Assembly: GCF_900115815.1 (NCBI RefSeq)
Contig: NZ_FOXV01000004.1
Span: 1-64,000 of the forward strand
DNA length: 64,000 nucleotides
Direction of reading: 5' to 3'
From: Roseivivax halotolerans
Lineage (GTDB): Bacteria; Pseudomonadota; Alphaproteobacteria; Rhodobacterales; Rhodobacteraceae
In this document: positions 48,224-56,063 of the stretch, piece after piece
Numbering within the stretch: position 1 is the first letter of the stretch
How the letters are laid out: every line of letters begins with the position of its first letter
Made by a program: the position numbers and the translations under genes
The notes under the pieces: model-generated
Database searches by the model: none
What the model was told of the DNA's origin: nothing
Seen by the model: only the letters and a program-made list of their open reading frames with translations

Positions 48224-49188
48224 GATCCGCGCCTCAGAACCCGGGTCATCTCGCCCATGATCGACACGGCGATCTCGGCCGGCCCCGCAGCTCCGATATC
48301 GAGACCGATCGGCCCGTGGATGCGCGCGATCTCGTTCTCGGTAAAGCCCGCCTCCTCGAGCCGGCTCACGCGCTTGGCATGCGTTCGGGTAGACCCCAGC
48401 GCACCGATGTAGAAGCAGCCCGAGCGCAGCGCGCGCATGAGCGCGGGATCGTCGAGCTTGGGATCGTGGGTCAAGAGAACCAGCGCCGTGCGGCTGTCGA
48501 GCCCGGCCGTCTCGACCGCCTCGTCGGGCCAGTCGTTCAGGATCGTCTCGCCCGGAAAGCGCGCCTCGGAGCCGAAGGTCTCGCGCGGGTCGATCAGGAT
48601 GGGATCGTAGCCTGCGATCCGCGCCATCGGCACCAATGCCTGCGCGATATGCACCGCTCCCACGACGACAAGTCGAAGCGGCGGATTGTGGATGGTCACG
48701 AAGGTGCGGCTGTCCTCCTCGAAGCCGGCGCGGTCCATGCGGAACCGGGTCTCGAAACCCGATCGCGCAAGGCGGCGGCTGCCCGCATCGAGATCCGCGA
48801 CGACGGCGACGGGGTCGCGAGCGGCGCGCGCGGCGACGAGTTCTTCCATCAGATCGACCGGCAGGACCGCGCCCAGCGGCTCCACCAGCACCCGGATGGT
48901 TCCGCCGCAGGCGAGCCCGACCGCGAAGGCATCCGCGTCAGAGACACCGAATTCGAGCTCGCGCATCGTGCCGTCCTCGAGCGCTTCCAGCGCCTCGACG
49001 ATCACCGCGCCTTCGACGCAGCCGCCCGAGACAGAGCCAGCGATCGCGCCATCGCCTGAAATCGCCAGTTGCGAGCCGACGCGGCGCGGCGCGGAGCCCC
49101 AGGTCTCGATCACTGTGGCAAGACACGCGCCGCGGCCGGCGTTGTGCCACTTGAGCGCGGTTTCGGGAATCGGGTCGAAACGGTCCAT
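48220..49188 (-). CDS. XdhC/CoxF family molybdoenzyme maturation factor
   Basis: XdhC/CoxI-type proteins bind and sulfurate molybdenum cofactor and insert it into hydroxylases. The 322-residue protein has the N-terminal XdhC_CoxI motifs ETWGSAPRRVGSQLAI and SGGCVEG (residues about 28-60) and a C-terminal Rossmann domain with VVVGAVHIAQALV near residue 165 and LTHDPKLDDPAL near 235. ATG 49188 has GGAGG 7 nt upstream and was preferred over the TTG two codons earlier. Its stop is ATGA-coupled to the molybdopterin-binding gene. Confidence 0.88.
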   Translation of the reverse strand: MDRFDPIPETALKWHNAGRGACLATVIETWGSAPRRVGSQLAISGDGAIAGSVSGGCVEGAVIVEALEALEDGTMRELEFGVSDADAFAVGLACGGTIRVLVEPLGAVLPVDLMEELVAARAARDPVAVVADLDAGSRRLARSGFETRFRMDRAGFEEDSRTFVTIHNPPLRLVVVGAVHIAQALVPMARIAGYDPILIDPRETFGSEARFPGETILNDWPDEAVETAGLDSRTALVLLTHDPKLDDPALMRALRSGCFYIGALGSTRTHAKRVSRLEEAGFTENEIARIHGPIGLDIGAAGPAEIAVSIMGEMTRVLRRGS

Positions 49189-49236
49189 GGGCAATCCTCC
49201 GGGGTCTTCCTAACGCGGCGGGCCGCGCTTGTCGCG

Positions 49237-50415
49237 TCATCCAAAGGTCGGCGCGGTCGGATCGTAACGGTAGAGCCAATCGAATTGCCGCAGCATCAGG
49301 TCCGGCGCGAACGTCCCGCCCGCGCGGAGCACGAGATGCGCCGCATCGCGCAGGCCCGGCATCGCGAGGTGATACTTCCAGGCATTGCCGTTGGCCGCCG
49401 CGATGACGCGCCGCGCCCTCTCCTGCCGCCGTTTCTGGTAGGCTGTGAGAGCCGCCTCCAGCGACGGGGCCGCGCGGCAGGCATCGAACAGCTCCCAGGC
49501 GTCTTCAAGCGCGAGATTCGCGCCCTGCGCCAGGAACGGCAGCGTCGGATGCGCGGCATCGCCCAGAAGCGCGACCCCCTCGCCGTGCCATGTCTCCGCG
49601 ACCGGATGACGAAAAAGCCCCCAGAGCCCCGGCACATCGGCTTCTGCGAGAAGACGCGCCGTGTCGCCGCCGAAATCGGAGAATGCCGCGCGCAGATCCG
49701 AGGGATCGCCGGTGAGCGACCAGCTTTCCTCCGTCCAATCGGCGCGCTCCTGCACCGCGACGAGGTTCACCTCCGCACCATCGCGCAAAGGATAGCTGAC
49801 GACATGGCGATGCGGGCCCATATGCACACGCGCCTCGGGCGGGTGGTTCACCACGTTGGGCACCACGGCGCGCCAGGCCACCTGCCCGGTGAAGTGCGGC
49901 GGCGCGGCGCCGTTGAGGGCCGCGCGGACCACGGAATGCAAACCGTCCGCCCCGAGGATGAGGTCGGCACTGATCCGGTCTCCGTTCGCCATGTGCGCTT
50001 CGGGCCGTGCGCCCGGGCTCACCGATCCGAGTTTCTGCAAAAGGCGGATCTTGCCGCCCTCCTCGCGCACGGCCGAGGCGAGCATGTCGATGAGATCGGC
50101 CCTGTGGACTAGCCGGTATTCCATGCCGGGTCCGAGCCTGCCGAGATCGAGCCGCAGAACCTCCCGGCCCGCTCGGTAGTCGCGCAGAGAGACAGCCGCT
50201 GCCCGAGGCGCGCCGCCCGGAGCCAGCGGAAGGCCGAGCGCCTCGATGACCTTGAGCCCGTTGGGCGAGAGCTGCAGCCCGGCACCGACCTCGCGGATCG
50301 CCTCGGCCTGTTCGTAGACGGTGACGGATGCGCCTGCGCGCCGGAAAGCCAAGGCGGCGGCAAGCCCGCCGATCCCGCCGCCGATGACCGCAATATTGAG
50401 GCCGTCGATCTTCAT
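49237..50415 (-). CDS. FAD-dependent monooxygenase, salicylate hydroxylase-like
   Basis: A 392-residue class A flavoprotein monooxygenase. The N-terminal Rossmann motif VIGGGIGGLAAALAF (residues 10-24), the DG motif (GADGLHSVVR near 160) and GDAAHPTLPFLAQGANLALEDA near 285 are all present. Relatives hydroxylate aromatic acids with NAD(P)H and O2; the exact substrate is unknown. It lies just downstream of dksA on the same strand (73 bp, across dksA's terminator) and 48 bp upstream of XdhC. Confidence 0.85.
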   Translation of the reverse strand: MKIDGLNIAVIGGGIGGLAAALAFRRAGASVTVYEQAEAIREVGAGLQLSPNGLKVIEALGLPLAPGGAPRAAAVSLRDYRAGREVLRLDLGRLGPGMEYRLVHRADLIDMLASAVREEGGKIRLLQKLGSVSPGARPEAHMANGDRISADLILGADGLHSVVRAALNGAAPPHFTGQVAWRAVVPNVVNHPPEARVHMGPHRHVVSYPLRDGAEVNLVAVQERADWTEESWSLTGDPSDLRAAFSDFGGDTARLLAEADVPGLWGLFRHPVAETWHGEGVALLGDAAHPTLPFLAQGANLALEDAWELFDACRAAPSLEAALTAYQKRRQERARRVIAAANGNAWKYHLAMPGLRDAAHLVLRAGGTFAPDLMLRQFDWLYRYDPTAPTFG

Positions 50416-50433
50416 GGCTCCTCCTCGAAACGA

Positions 50434-50466
50434 AAGGGCGCCCGGCCTGACCGGCCCGGCGCCCTT
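50434..50466 (-). terminator. Terminator of dksA
   Basis: A 9-bp stem (50434-50442 with 50458-50466) is continued inside by a C-C mismatch and GGCC/GGCC pairing. On the minus strand it is followed by TTCGTTT, a weak T-tract, 22 bp after the dksA stop. Confidence 0.65.
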
Positions 50467-50488
50467 CCCGAATGGCTATGCCCGGACC

Positions 50489-50911
50489 TTAATCGTCGCG
50501 ATGCACCTTCTCGCGGCGTTCGTGCTTTTCCTGGGCCTCGAGCGTCATCGTGGCGATCGGGCGCGCGTCGAGACGCTTGAGCGAGATCGGCTCGCCGGTG
50601 ACTTCACAGAAGCCGAACTCTCCTTCTTCGATCCGGCGCAGCGCGGCCTCGATCTTGGAGACGAGCTTGCGCTGGCGATCGCGGGTCCGCAATTCGAGAG
50701 CGCGGTCCGTCTCTTCACTGGCGCGGTCGGTGACATCGGGGATGTTGCGGGTCGAATCCTGCAAGCCTTCGATCGTGTCGCGGCTATCGGCGAGAAGATC
50801 CTGCTTCCAGGTGATCAGCTTGCGGCGGAAATATTCGAGCTGCCGCGGGTTCATGAAATCTTCGTCCTCTGAGGGACGGTACTCGTCGGGAAGGAAGGTC
50901 TCCGGCTTCAT
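50489..50911 (-). CDS. dksA: DksA-type RNA polymerase-binding transcription factor, non-zinc form
   Basis: DksA binds the RNA polymerase secondary channel and with ppGpp adjusts rRNA and amino-acid promoters. The 140-residue protein keeps the coiled-coil tip acidic pair (D59, D62 in PDVTDRA) and overall length. The zinc finger has only one of four cysteines: C102, then T105, T123 and A126 at the other ligand places. Such CxxT...TxxA variants are known in Rhodobacter and as DksA2-type paralogues, so it is probably functional without zinc. ATG 50911 is supported by the family N-terminus. A terminator follows. Confidence 0.93.
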   Translation of the reverse strand: MKPETFLPDEYRPSEDEDFMNPRQLEYFRRKLITWKQDLLADSRDTIEGLQDSTRNIPDVTDRASEETDRALELRTRDRQRKLVSKIEAALRRIEEGEFGFCEVTGEPISLKRLDARPIATMTLEAQEKHERREKVHRDD

Positions 50912-51086
50912 TGCTGCTCCGTAAAAAACCCAGGTTCCCGGCATGGTGATCTACCGGGATATCTGGCACCCCTGTTCCGCGGCTGCGCATAGCTCAAGCC
51001 CGACGCAGTGTCACTACAGAACTTGCATTGCGCAGACTAAATACGGCTTTAGGACACAGCATGAACGCAAGAACGGAGCACCGCGC

Positions 51087-51929
51087 ATGAAATTCGAGGG
51101 AACCGACGCCTACGTCGCCACCGACGATCTGACCATGGCCGTGAATGCCGCCGTCACGCTGGAGCGGCCGCTTCTGGTGAAGGGCGAGCCCGGCACCGGC
51201 AAGACCGAGCTTGCGCGCCAGGTTGCCGCCGCGCTCGGCACCCGGATGATCGAATGGTCGATCAAGTCGACGACGAAGGCGCAGCAGGGTCTGTACGAAT
51301 ACGACGCGGTCAGCCGCCTCCGGGACAGCCAGCTCGGCGACGAGCGGGTGAACGATGTGAAGAACTACATCCGCAAGGGCAAGCTCTGGGAAGCTTTCGA
51401 GGCGGACGAGCGCGTGGTCCTCCTGATCGACGAGGTCGACAAGGCCGATATCGAGTTTCCGAATGACCTTCTGCAGGAACTCGACCGGATGGATTTCTAC
51501 GTCTACGAGACCGGCGAGACGATCCGCGCGCGGCATCGCCCCATCGTCATAATCACCTCGAACAATGAGAAAGAGCTGCCCGACGCGTTCCTGCGCCGCT
51601 GCTTTTTTCACTACATCCGCTTCCCGGAGCCGGACGTTCTGCGCAAGATCGTCGAGGTCCATCACCCCGGCATCAAGCCCGCGCTTCTGACCGAGGCGTT
51701 GACGCAGTTCTACGAGATCCGCGAGCAGCCCGGGCTGAAAAAGAAGCCGTCGACCTCCGAGGTCCTGGACTGGCTGAAACTGCTCCTGGCCGAGGATTTG
51801 CAGCCCGAAGATCTCAAACGCGACGGCGCGGACGCGCTGCCGAAACTGCACGGCGCGCTTCTGAAGAACGAGCAGGACGTGCATCTCTTCGAACGGCTCG
51901 CCTTCATGGCCCGGCGGCAGGGGCGCTGA
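51087..51929 (+). CDS. MoxR family AAA+ ATPase
   Basis: A 280-residue MoxR-type AAA+ ATPase: Walker A GEPGTGKT at residues 33-40, Walker B VVLLIDEVDKAD near 107-118, sensor 1 IVIITSNNEKELPDA near 150 and the arginine-finger segment DAFLRRCFFHYI near 160. MoxR proteins usually work with a VWA partner to activate or remodel other proteins (for example CoxD in CO dehydrogenase maturation). Its own SD (CGGAG, 8 nt) is clear. Its likely VWA partner is encoded 2.3 kb downstream at 54268. It is divergent from dksA. Confidence 0.93.
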   Translation: MKFEGTDAYVATDDLTMAVNAAVTLERPLLVKGEPGTGKTELARQVAAALGTRMIEWSIKSTTKAQQGLYEYDAVSRLRDSQLGDERVNDVKNYIRKGKLWEAFEADERVVLLIDEVDKADIEFPNDLLQELDRMDFYVYETGETIRARHRPIVIITSNNEKELPDAFLRRCFFHYIRFPEPDVLRKIVEVHHPGIKPALLTEALTQFYEIREQPGLKKKPSTSEVLDWLKLLLAEDLQPEDLKRDGADALPKLHGALLKNEQDVHLFERLAFMARRQGR

Positions 51930-52270
51930 GCGTCAGCAGCGACGTCCCGCCTTCGAGTAGACCAGGGCGGCCTGCGCGGGCGCTCAGACCTGATGCGGGG
52001 CTCTTGCCGCAATCCTCCCGAATTCCGGCCGGCGGATTTCCTATTCGTCGGCGAAATCTACAATCGTACATTCGCGCTGTGGCTTAACTGCACAGGGCAG
52101 GCCTCTGTTTTATATAGATCTTTCCAATCACCTGCCTCGCGCGGGCGGCTTTTTGGCCATCGTCGACATCTCGTGTCCATAAATCCTTCTTTCGCCCTAT
52201 AGTGTCCCAACAAGCGACAAAAATCTCCCCGATCACTGTGGCATCTGGAATGAGCAGGCAGACCACATCC
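51930..52270. other. AT-richer intergenic region between moxR and GNAT
   Basis: About 340 bp without a gene. The part from about 52030 to 52250 is noticeably AT-richer than the neighbours and includes TTTTATATAGATC near 52108, a possible -10 region. No good -35 was found and the short open frames on either strand do not look like proteins. Confidence 0.5.
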
Positions 52271-52726
52271 ATGACCGCATCTTCAGACCTCACGGTGCGC
52301 GCGCTGGTGGCCGGGGACCGTGCCGAATGGCAGGCGCTCTGGTCTGCGTATCTCGACTTCTACGAGAGCAGCGTATCGGCCGAGGTTTACGAGACGACCT
52401 TCGCGCGGCTTCTGGACGGTGATCCGCGCAGCCACAGTTGCTTCGTGGCGGAATCGTCGGGGTCTTTGGTCGGCCTCACGCATTACCTGTTTCACCGCCA
52501 TGCCTGGCGCATCGAGGAGGTCTGCTACCTGCAAGACCTTTACGCCGTGCCGGAAATGCGCGGACAGGGCGTGGGCCGCGCGCTGATCGAGGCGGTCTAT
52601 GCCGCCGCAGACGCGCATGGGGCCGAACAGGTCTACTGGCTCACCCAGAGCTTCAACGAGACCGCGCGGAAACTCTACGACCGCATCGGTGTAGAGACCC
52701 CGTTCATCAAGTACCAGAGGCCCTGA
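52271..52726 (+). CDS. GNAT family N-acetyltransferase
   Basis: A 151-residue GNAT acetyltransferase with the acetyl-CoA loop motif LYAVPEMRGQGVGRALIEAV near residue 95 and a typical C-terminal FNETARKLYDRIGV segment. The acyl acceptor is unknown. The start is uncertain: ATG 52271 was taken, with in-frame ATG 52250 and GTG 52202 upstream; none has a strong Shine-Dalgarno. Its stop overlaps the next start (TGATG). It separates the MoxR gene from the DUF2927 and VWA genes, and may be a later insertion. Confidence 0.85.
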   Translation: MTASSDLTVRALVAGDRAEWQALWSAYLDFYESSVSAEVYETTFARLLDGDPRSHSCFVAESSGSLVGLTHYLFHRHAWRIEEVCYLQDLYAVPEMRGQGVGRALIEAVYAAADAHGAEQVYWLTQSFNETARKLYDRIGVETPFIKYQRP

Positions 52727-54093
52727 TGCGTCGTTTGATCCTTCCGCTTTATCTGCTTCTCGGTGCCTGTATGCCCGTCGCGCCGACCGAAACCGCGACC
52801 CGCGCCGCGGTGATCGCGGACAGCACGCTGCCCCCGATGCGCAGCTTCTCGGTGCCACGTCCCTTCCCTACGACGGCCTCGAACGCGGATATCGCGCGCG
52901 ATTTCATCGAATTGTCCTTCGCTCTCGAATCGGGCCGCGCGCTGGAGCGTTTCACCCGCTTCGAGGATCCGATCCGGGTGCGCGTGACCGGACAGCCGCG
53001 CGCCTCCCTCTTCTCCGATCTCGACCAGGTGCTGCATCGATTGCGGACCGAGGCGCAGATCGACGTTGCCCGCGCTACCGGCGATGCCGCGCAGATCACC
53101 GTCGAGGCCGTGCCGCGCGCCGAGATCCGCCGCATCCTGCCGCAAGCGGCCTGTTTCGTGGTGCCGAACGTGTCGTCCTTGCAGGAATACCTGCGCGTGC
53201 GCCGCACAGGCCAGGTCAATTGGTCCAACATGACCGAGCGCAACCGTGTGGCGGTCTTCGTGCCCGCCGATGCCAGCCCGCAGGAGGTGCGCGACTGCCT
53301 CCACGAGGAGTTGGCGCAGGCCATAGGGCCGCTCAACGATCTCTACCGCCTGCCGGATTCGGTTTTCAACGACGACAATGTCCACACGGTGCTGACCGGT
53401 TTCGACATGACGATCCTGCGCGCCTTCTACGATCCGGCGCTGCAATCGGGCATGACTCGCGAAGAGGTCGCCGCGCGGCTTCCGGCGATCCTCGCCCGGA
53501 TCAACCCGGCCGGACAGGGTCAGCGCGCCTCGAATCTCGATGCGACGCCGCGCGGCTGGGTCGATGCCATCCAGGCCGCCCTCGGGCCAGGCACGCCCAA
53601 TCGCGAAGACGCGGCGCGCCAGGCGCTCTCGATCGCGATGGCTATGGGCTGGACGGATCATCGCCGCGGCTTCGCCCACTACGCGATGGGCCGCATCCTC
53701 CAGGCCCGCGATCTCGACGCCGCACTCGCGCAGTTCCGCGAAGCCGACCGCTTCTTCGCTGCTTCGCCGCGCACGCGCCTGCACCGCGCCTATGTCGCCT
53801 CCCAACTCGCCGCCCATGCGATCGCCCGGAACGAACCCGACGCCGCGCTGACCCTTCTGGCGCCGCAAATCGAGGTCGCGGCCCGGCACGAGAATGCGGC
53901 CCTTCTCGCCACGCTTCTGATGCTGCGCGCCGAGGCGCTGGACCTCTCGGGCCGCGTCACCGAAGCGCGGGAAGTGCGTCTGGACAGTCTCGGATGGGCG
54001 CGATACGGGTTCGGCTCGGACGTGGCGGTGCGCGGCAAGATCGACGAGATCGGTGCGCTGAACCCGCTCAAACGGAGGATCGGCTCTCTATGA
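52726..54093 (+). CDS. DUF2927 lipoprotein with degenerate zincin-like and TPR regions
   Basis: A 455-residue lipoprotein (signal ending LLLGAC, acylation at C15). The DUF2927 region carries LHEELAQAIGPLND near residues 192-205, reminiscent of a zincin HExxH helix, but the second histidine is replaced by glutamine, followed by SVFNDDN. From about residue 305 helical TPR-like repeats follow (ALAQFREADRFF, ALTLLAPQIEVAARHE). It should sit in the outer or inner membrane facing the periplasm. It is coupled to GNAT upstream (TGATG) and to a 55-residue membrane protein downstream (ATGA). Confidence 0.82.
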   Translation: MRRLILPLYLLLGACMPVAPTETATRAAVIADSTLPPMRSFSVPRPFPTTASNADIARDFIELSFALESGRALERFTRFEDPIRVRVTGQPRASLFSDLDQVLHRLRTEAQIDVARATGDAAQITVEAVPRAEIRRILPQAACFVVPNVSSLQEYLRVRRTGQVNWSNMTERNRVAVFVPADASPQEVRDCLHEELAQAIGPLNDLYRLPDSVFNDDNVHTVLTGFDMTILRAFYDPALQSGMTREEVAARLPAILARINPAGQGQRASNLDATPRGWVDAIQAALGPGTPNREDAARQALSIAMAMGWTDHRRGFAHYAMGRILQARDLDAALAQFREADRFFAASPRTRLHRAYVASQLAAHAIARNEPDAALTLLAPQIEVAARHENAALLATLLMLRAEALDLSGRVTEAREVRLDSLGWARYGFGSDVAVRGKIDEIGALNPLKRRIGSL

Positions 54094-54257
54094 TCGTGAT
54101 CGTCGCGGCGCTGCTTGGTGCCACTTTCGGGGGTGTGACCGCCAAGCGCCGCAAGGGTGACCGGCTCGATATCCTGCAATACGCCACGATCTACGCCATC
54201 GCTTTTGCACTCGCGGGACTCATCGTCACCATCGCGCTCGAGAAGATTCTGCTGTAA
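54090..54257 (+). CDS. Small two-helix membrane protein
   Basis: A 55-residue protein with two hydrophobic helices (MIVIVAALLGATFGGVTA and YATIYAIAFALAGLIVTIAL) around a basic turn KRRKGDR. Its ATG overlaps the stop of the DUF2927 gene (ATGA), and the VWA gene starts 10 bp later. Comparable small proteins occur at this place in related genomes as far as I recall, sometimes with misleading transferase labels. It may anchor or connect the lipoprotein and the cytoplasmic VWA/MoxR pair; this is an inference. Confidence 0.75.
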   Translation: MIVIVAALLGATFGGVTAKRRKGDRLDILQYATIYAIAFALAGLIVTIALEKILL

Positions 54258-54267
54258 GGCAGAAGCC

Positions 54268-55452
54268 ATGTTCGTCCCGTTCTTCGAAAAGCTGCGCGAC
54301 GCCGGCGTGCCAGTGTCACTGCGCGAATACCTGACGTTCCTCGAGGCGATGCGCGCGGGCCTGGCGACCTACGATATCGAAGGGTTCTACTACCTCGCCC
54401 GTGCGGCGATGGTGAAGGACGAGCGGCATATCGACCGCTTCGACCGGGCCTTCTCGGCGGCGTTCTCGGGGCTCGAGGCGATCGATACCGAAGCGCTCAT
54501 CGAGGCGATGGATCTGCCCGAGGACTGGCTGCGGAAAATGTCCGAAAAGCATCTCTCCGAAGAAGAGAAGGCGGAGATCGAGGCCATGGGCGGATTCGAC
54601 AAGCTCATGGAAACGCTCAAGAAACGCCTGGAGGAACAGAAAGGCCGGCACCAGGGCGGCTCCAAATGGGTCGGCACCGGCGGCACCTCGCCTTTCGGCG
54701 CCTACGGCTACAACCCCGAGGGCGTCCGCATCGGGCAGAACGAGAGCCGTCACCGCCGCGCCGTCAAGGTCTGGGACAAGCGCGAGTTTCGAGAATACGA
54801 CGATTCCATCGAGATCGGCACGCGCAACATCAAGGTCGCATTGAAGCGCCTGCGAAAATGGGCCCGCGACGGCGCGGCCGAAGAGCTCGACCTGCCCGGC
54901 ACGATCCGGTCCACCGCCGAGCAAGGCTGGCTCGACGTTAAGACCCGGCCCGAGCGCCGGAACGCAGTGAAGGTGCTTCTTTTTCTCGATGTCGGCGGCT
55001 CGATGGACGATCATATCCGCGTCGTCGAAGAGCTGTTCTCCGCCGCCCGCTCCGAGTTCAAGCACCTTGAGCATTTCTACTTCCACAACTGCCTCTACGA
55101 AGGCGTCTGGCGCGACAATCGCCGCCGCTGGGATCAGCAGACTCCAACCGCCGAGGTGCTGCGGACCTACGGGTCCGACTACAAGTGCATCTTCGTCGGC
55201 GATGCCTCGATGAGCCCCTACGAGATCGCAATGCCGGGCGGCGCGAACGAGCACTGGAACCAGGAAGCCGGGCAGACCTGGCTCATGCGGGCGCGGGCGC
55301 AGTGGCCTGATCACATGTGGATCAATCCTGTCCCCGAGAAATACTGGCAATATACCCAATCGATCGGGATGATCCGGGAGATCTTCGAGGACCGGATGGT
55401 GCCGATGACGCTCGAGGGGATCGAGGCAGGGATGCGCGAGCTCAGCCGATAG
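54268..55452 (+). CDS. VWA domain protein, CoxE-like
   Basis: A 394-residue cytoplasmic protein: a helical N-terminal region (DAGVPVSLREYLTFLEAM), a charged glutamate/lysine-rich linker near residues 95-130, then a VWA domain with a variant MIDAS DVGGSMDD near residue 240. CoxE-type proteins pair with MoxR ATPases. The C-terminus has conserved INPVPEKYWQYTQSI. It closes the operon GNAT-DUF2927-small membrane protein-VWA; its expected MoxR partner lies upstream of GNAT. Client protein unknown. Confidence 0.9.
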   Translation: MFVPFFEKLRDAGVPVSLREYLTFLEAMRAGLATYDIEGFYYLARAAMVKDERHIDRFDRAFSAAFSGLEAIDTEALIEAMDLPEDWLRKMSEKHLSEEEKAEIEAMGGFDKLMETLKKRLEEQKGRHQGGSKWVGTGGTSPFGAYGYNPEGVRIGQNESRHRRAVKVWDKREFREYDDSIEIGTRNIKVALKRLRKWARDGAAEELDLPGTIRSTAEQGWLDVKTRPERRNAVKVLLFLDVGGSMDDHIRVVEELFSAARSEFKHLEHFYFHNCLYEGVWRDNRRRWDQQTPTAEVLRTYGSDYKCIFVGDASMSPYEIAMPGGANEHWNQEAGQTWLMRARAQWPDHMWINPVPEKYWQYTQSIGMIREIFEDRMVPMTLEGIEAGMRELSR

Positions 55453-55537
55453 GCTGCCCGCACAATAACACCGTCACGCTCTGGAACTTATATCGCGCGC
55501 GACCGTTTTTCCTTTGAACCAATCAAAGGAGGATCTC

Positions 55538-55975
55538 ATGGCAATCGAGAAATTCGGAACCGCACATTGGTCGGGCGACCTGCAATCGGGCACGGGCGAG
55601 GTCTCGACCGAGTCGGGCGCGCTCGACAAGGTGCAATACGGCTTCAACAAGCGCTTCGAAGGCGAGCCGGGCTCGAACCCCGAAGAGCTCGTGGGTGCGG
55701 CGCATGCGTCCTGCTACTCGATGGCGCTGTCGATGATCCTCGGCAACCATGACGTTGTCGCAGACGACATCGACACGAAGGCAACGGTGAGCCTCGAGAA
55801 GGACGGCGACGGCTTTTCCGTCACCAAGGTCCATCTCGACGTGACCGCGAAAGTACCGGGTCTCAGCGAGGACAAGTTCATGGAAGCGGCGAACGCGGCC
55901 AAGGACGGCTGCCCCATCTCCAAGCTCTATGCGGGCGGCACCGCCGAGATCACGATGGACGCCAAGCTCGCCTGA
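55538..55975 (+). CDS. OsmC/Ohr family peroxiredoxin
   Basis: A 145-residue OsmC-type protein that detoxifies organic hydroperoxides with two active cysteines, C59 (AHASCYSMAL) and C125 (KDGCPISKLY). The order and spacing are those of OsmC rather than of thioredoxin-dependent enzymes. A very strong ribosome site AAAGGAGG precedes ATG 55538. The gene is monocistronic, with its own intrinsic terminator at 56001-56032, and is probably induced by peroxide or osmotic stress, as its relatives are. Confidence 0.93.
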   Translation: MAIEKFGTAHWSGDLQSGTGEVSTESGALDKVQYGFNKRFEGEPGSNPEELVGAAHASCYSMALSMILGNHDVVADDIDTKATVSLEKDGDGFSVTKVHLDVTAKVPGLSEDKFMEAANAAKDGCPISKLYAGGTAEITMDAKLA

Positions 55976-56000
55976 GCTTCGCGATCCACGCCTTGATAAC

Positions 56001-56032
56001 GCGCCCGGGAGCACAGGCTTCCGGGCGCTTTT
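56001..56032 (+). terminator. Intrinsic terminator of the OsmC gene
   Basis: A 10-bp stem (56001-56010 with 56019-56028, one G-U pair), 8-nt loop and TTTT follow the OsmC stop by 26 bp. Confidence 0.92.
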
Positions 56033-56063
56033 CGTTCGGCACATCGCGCCCCATATTGGGGAT

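Noticed and set aside
52084-52293. 69-residue minus-strand frame in the moxR-GNAT gap
   Set aside because: No ribosome site, no recognised family, and it runs into the GNAT coding sequence.
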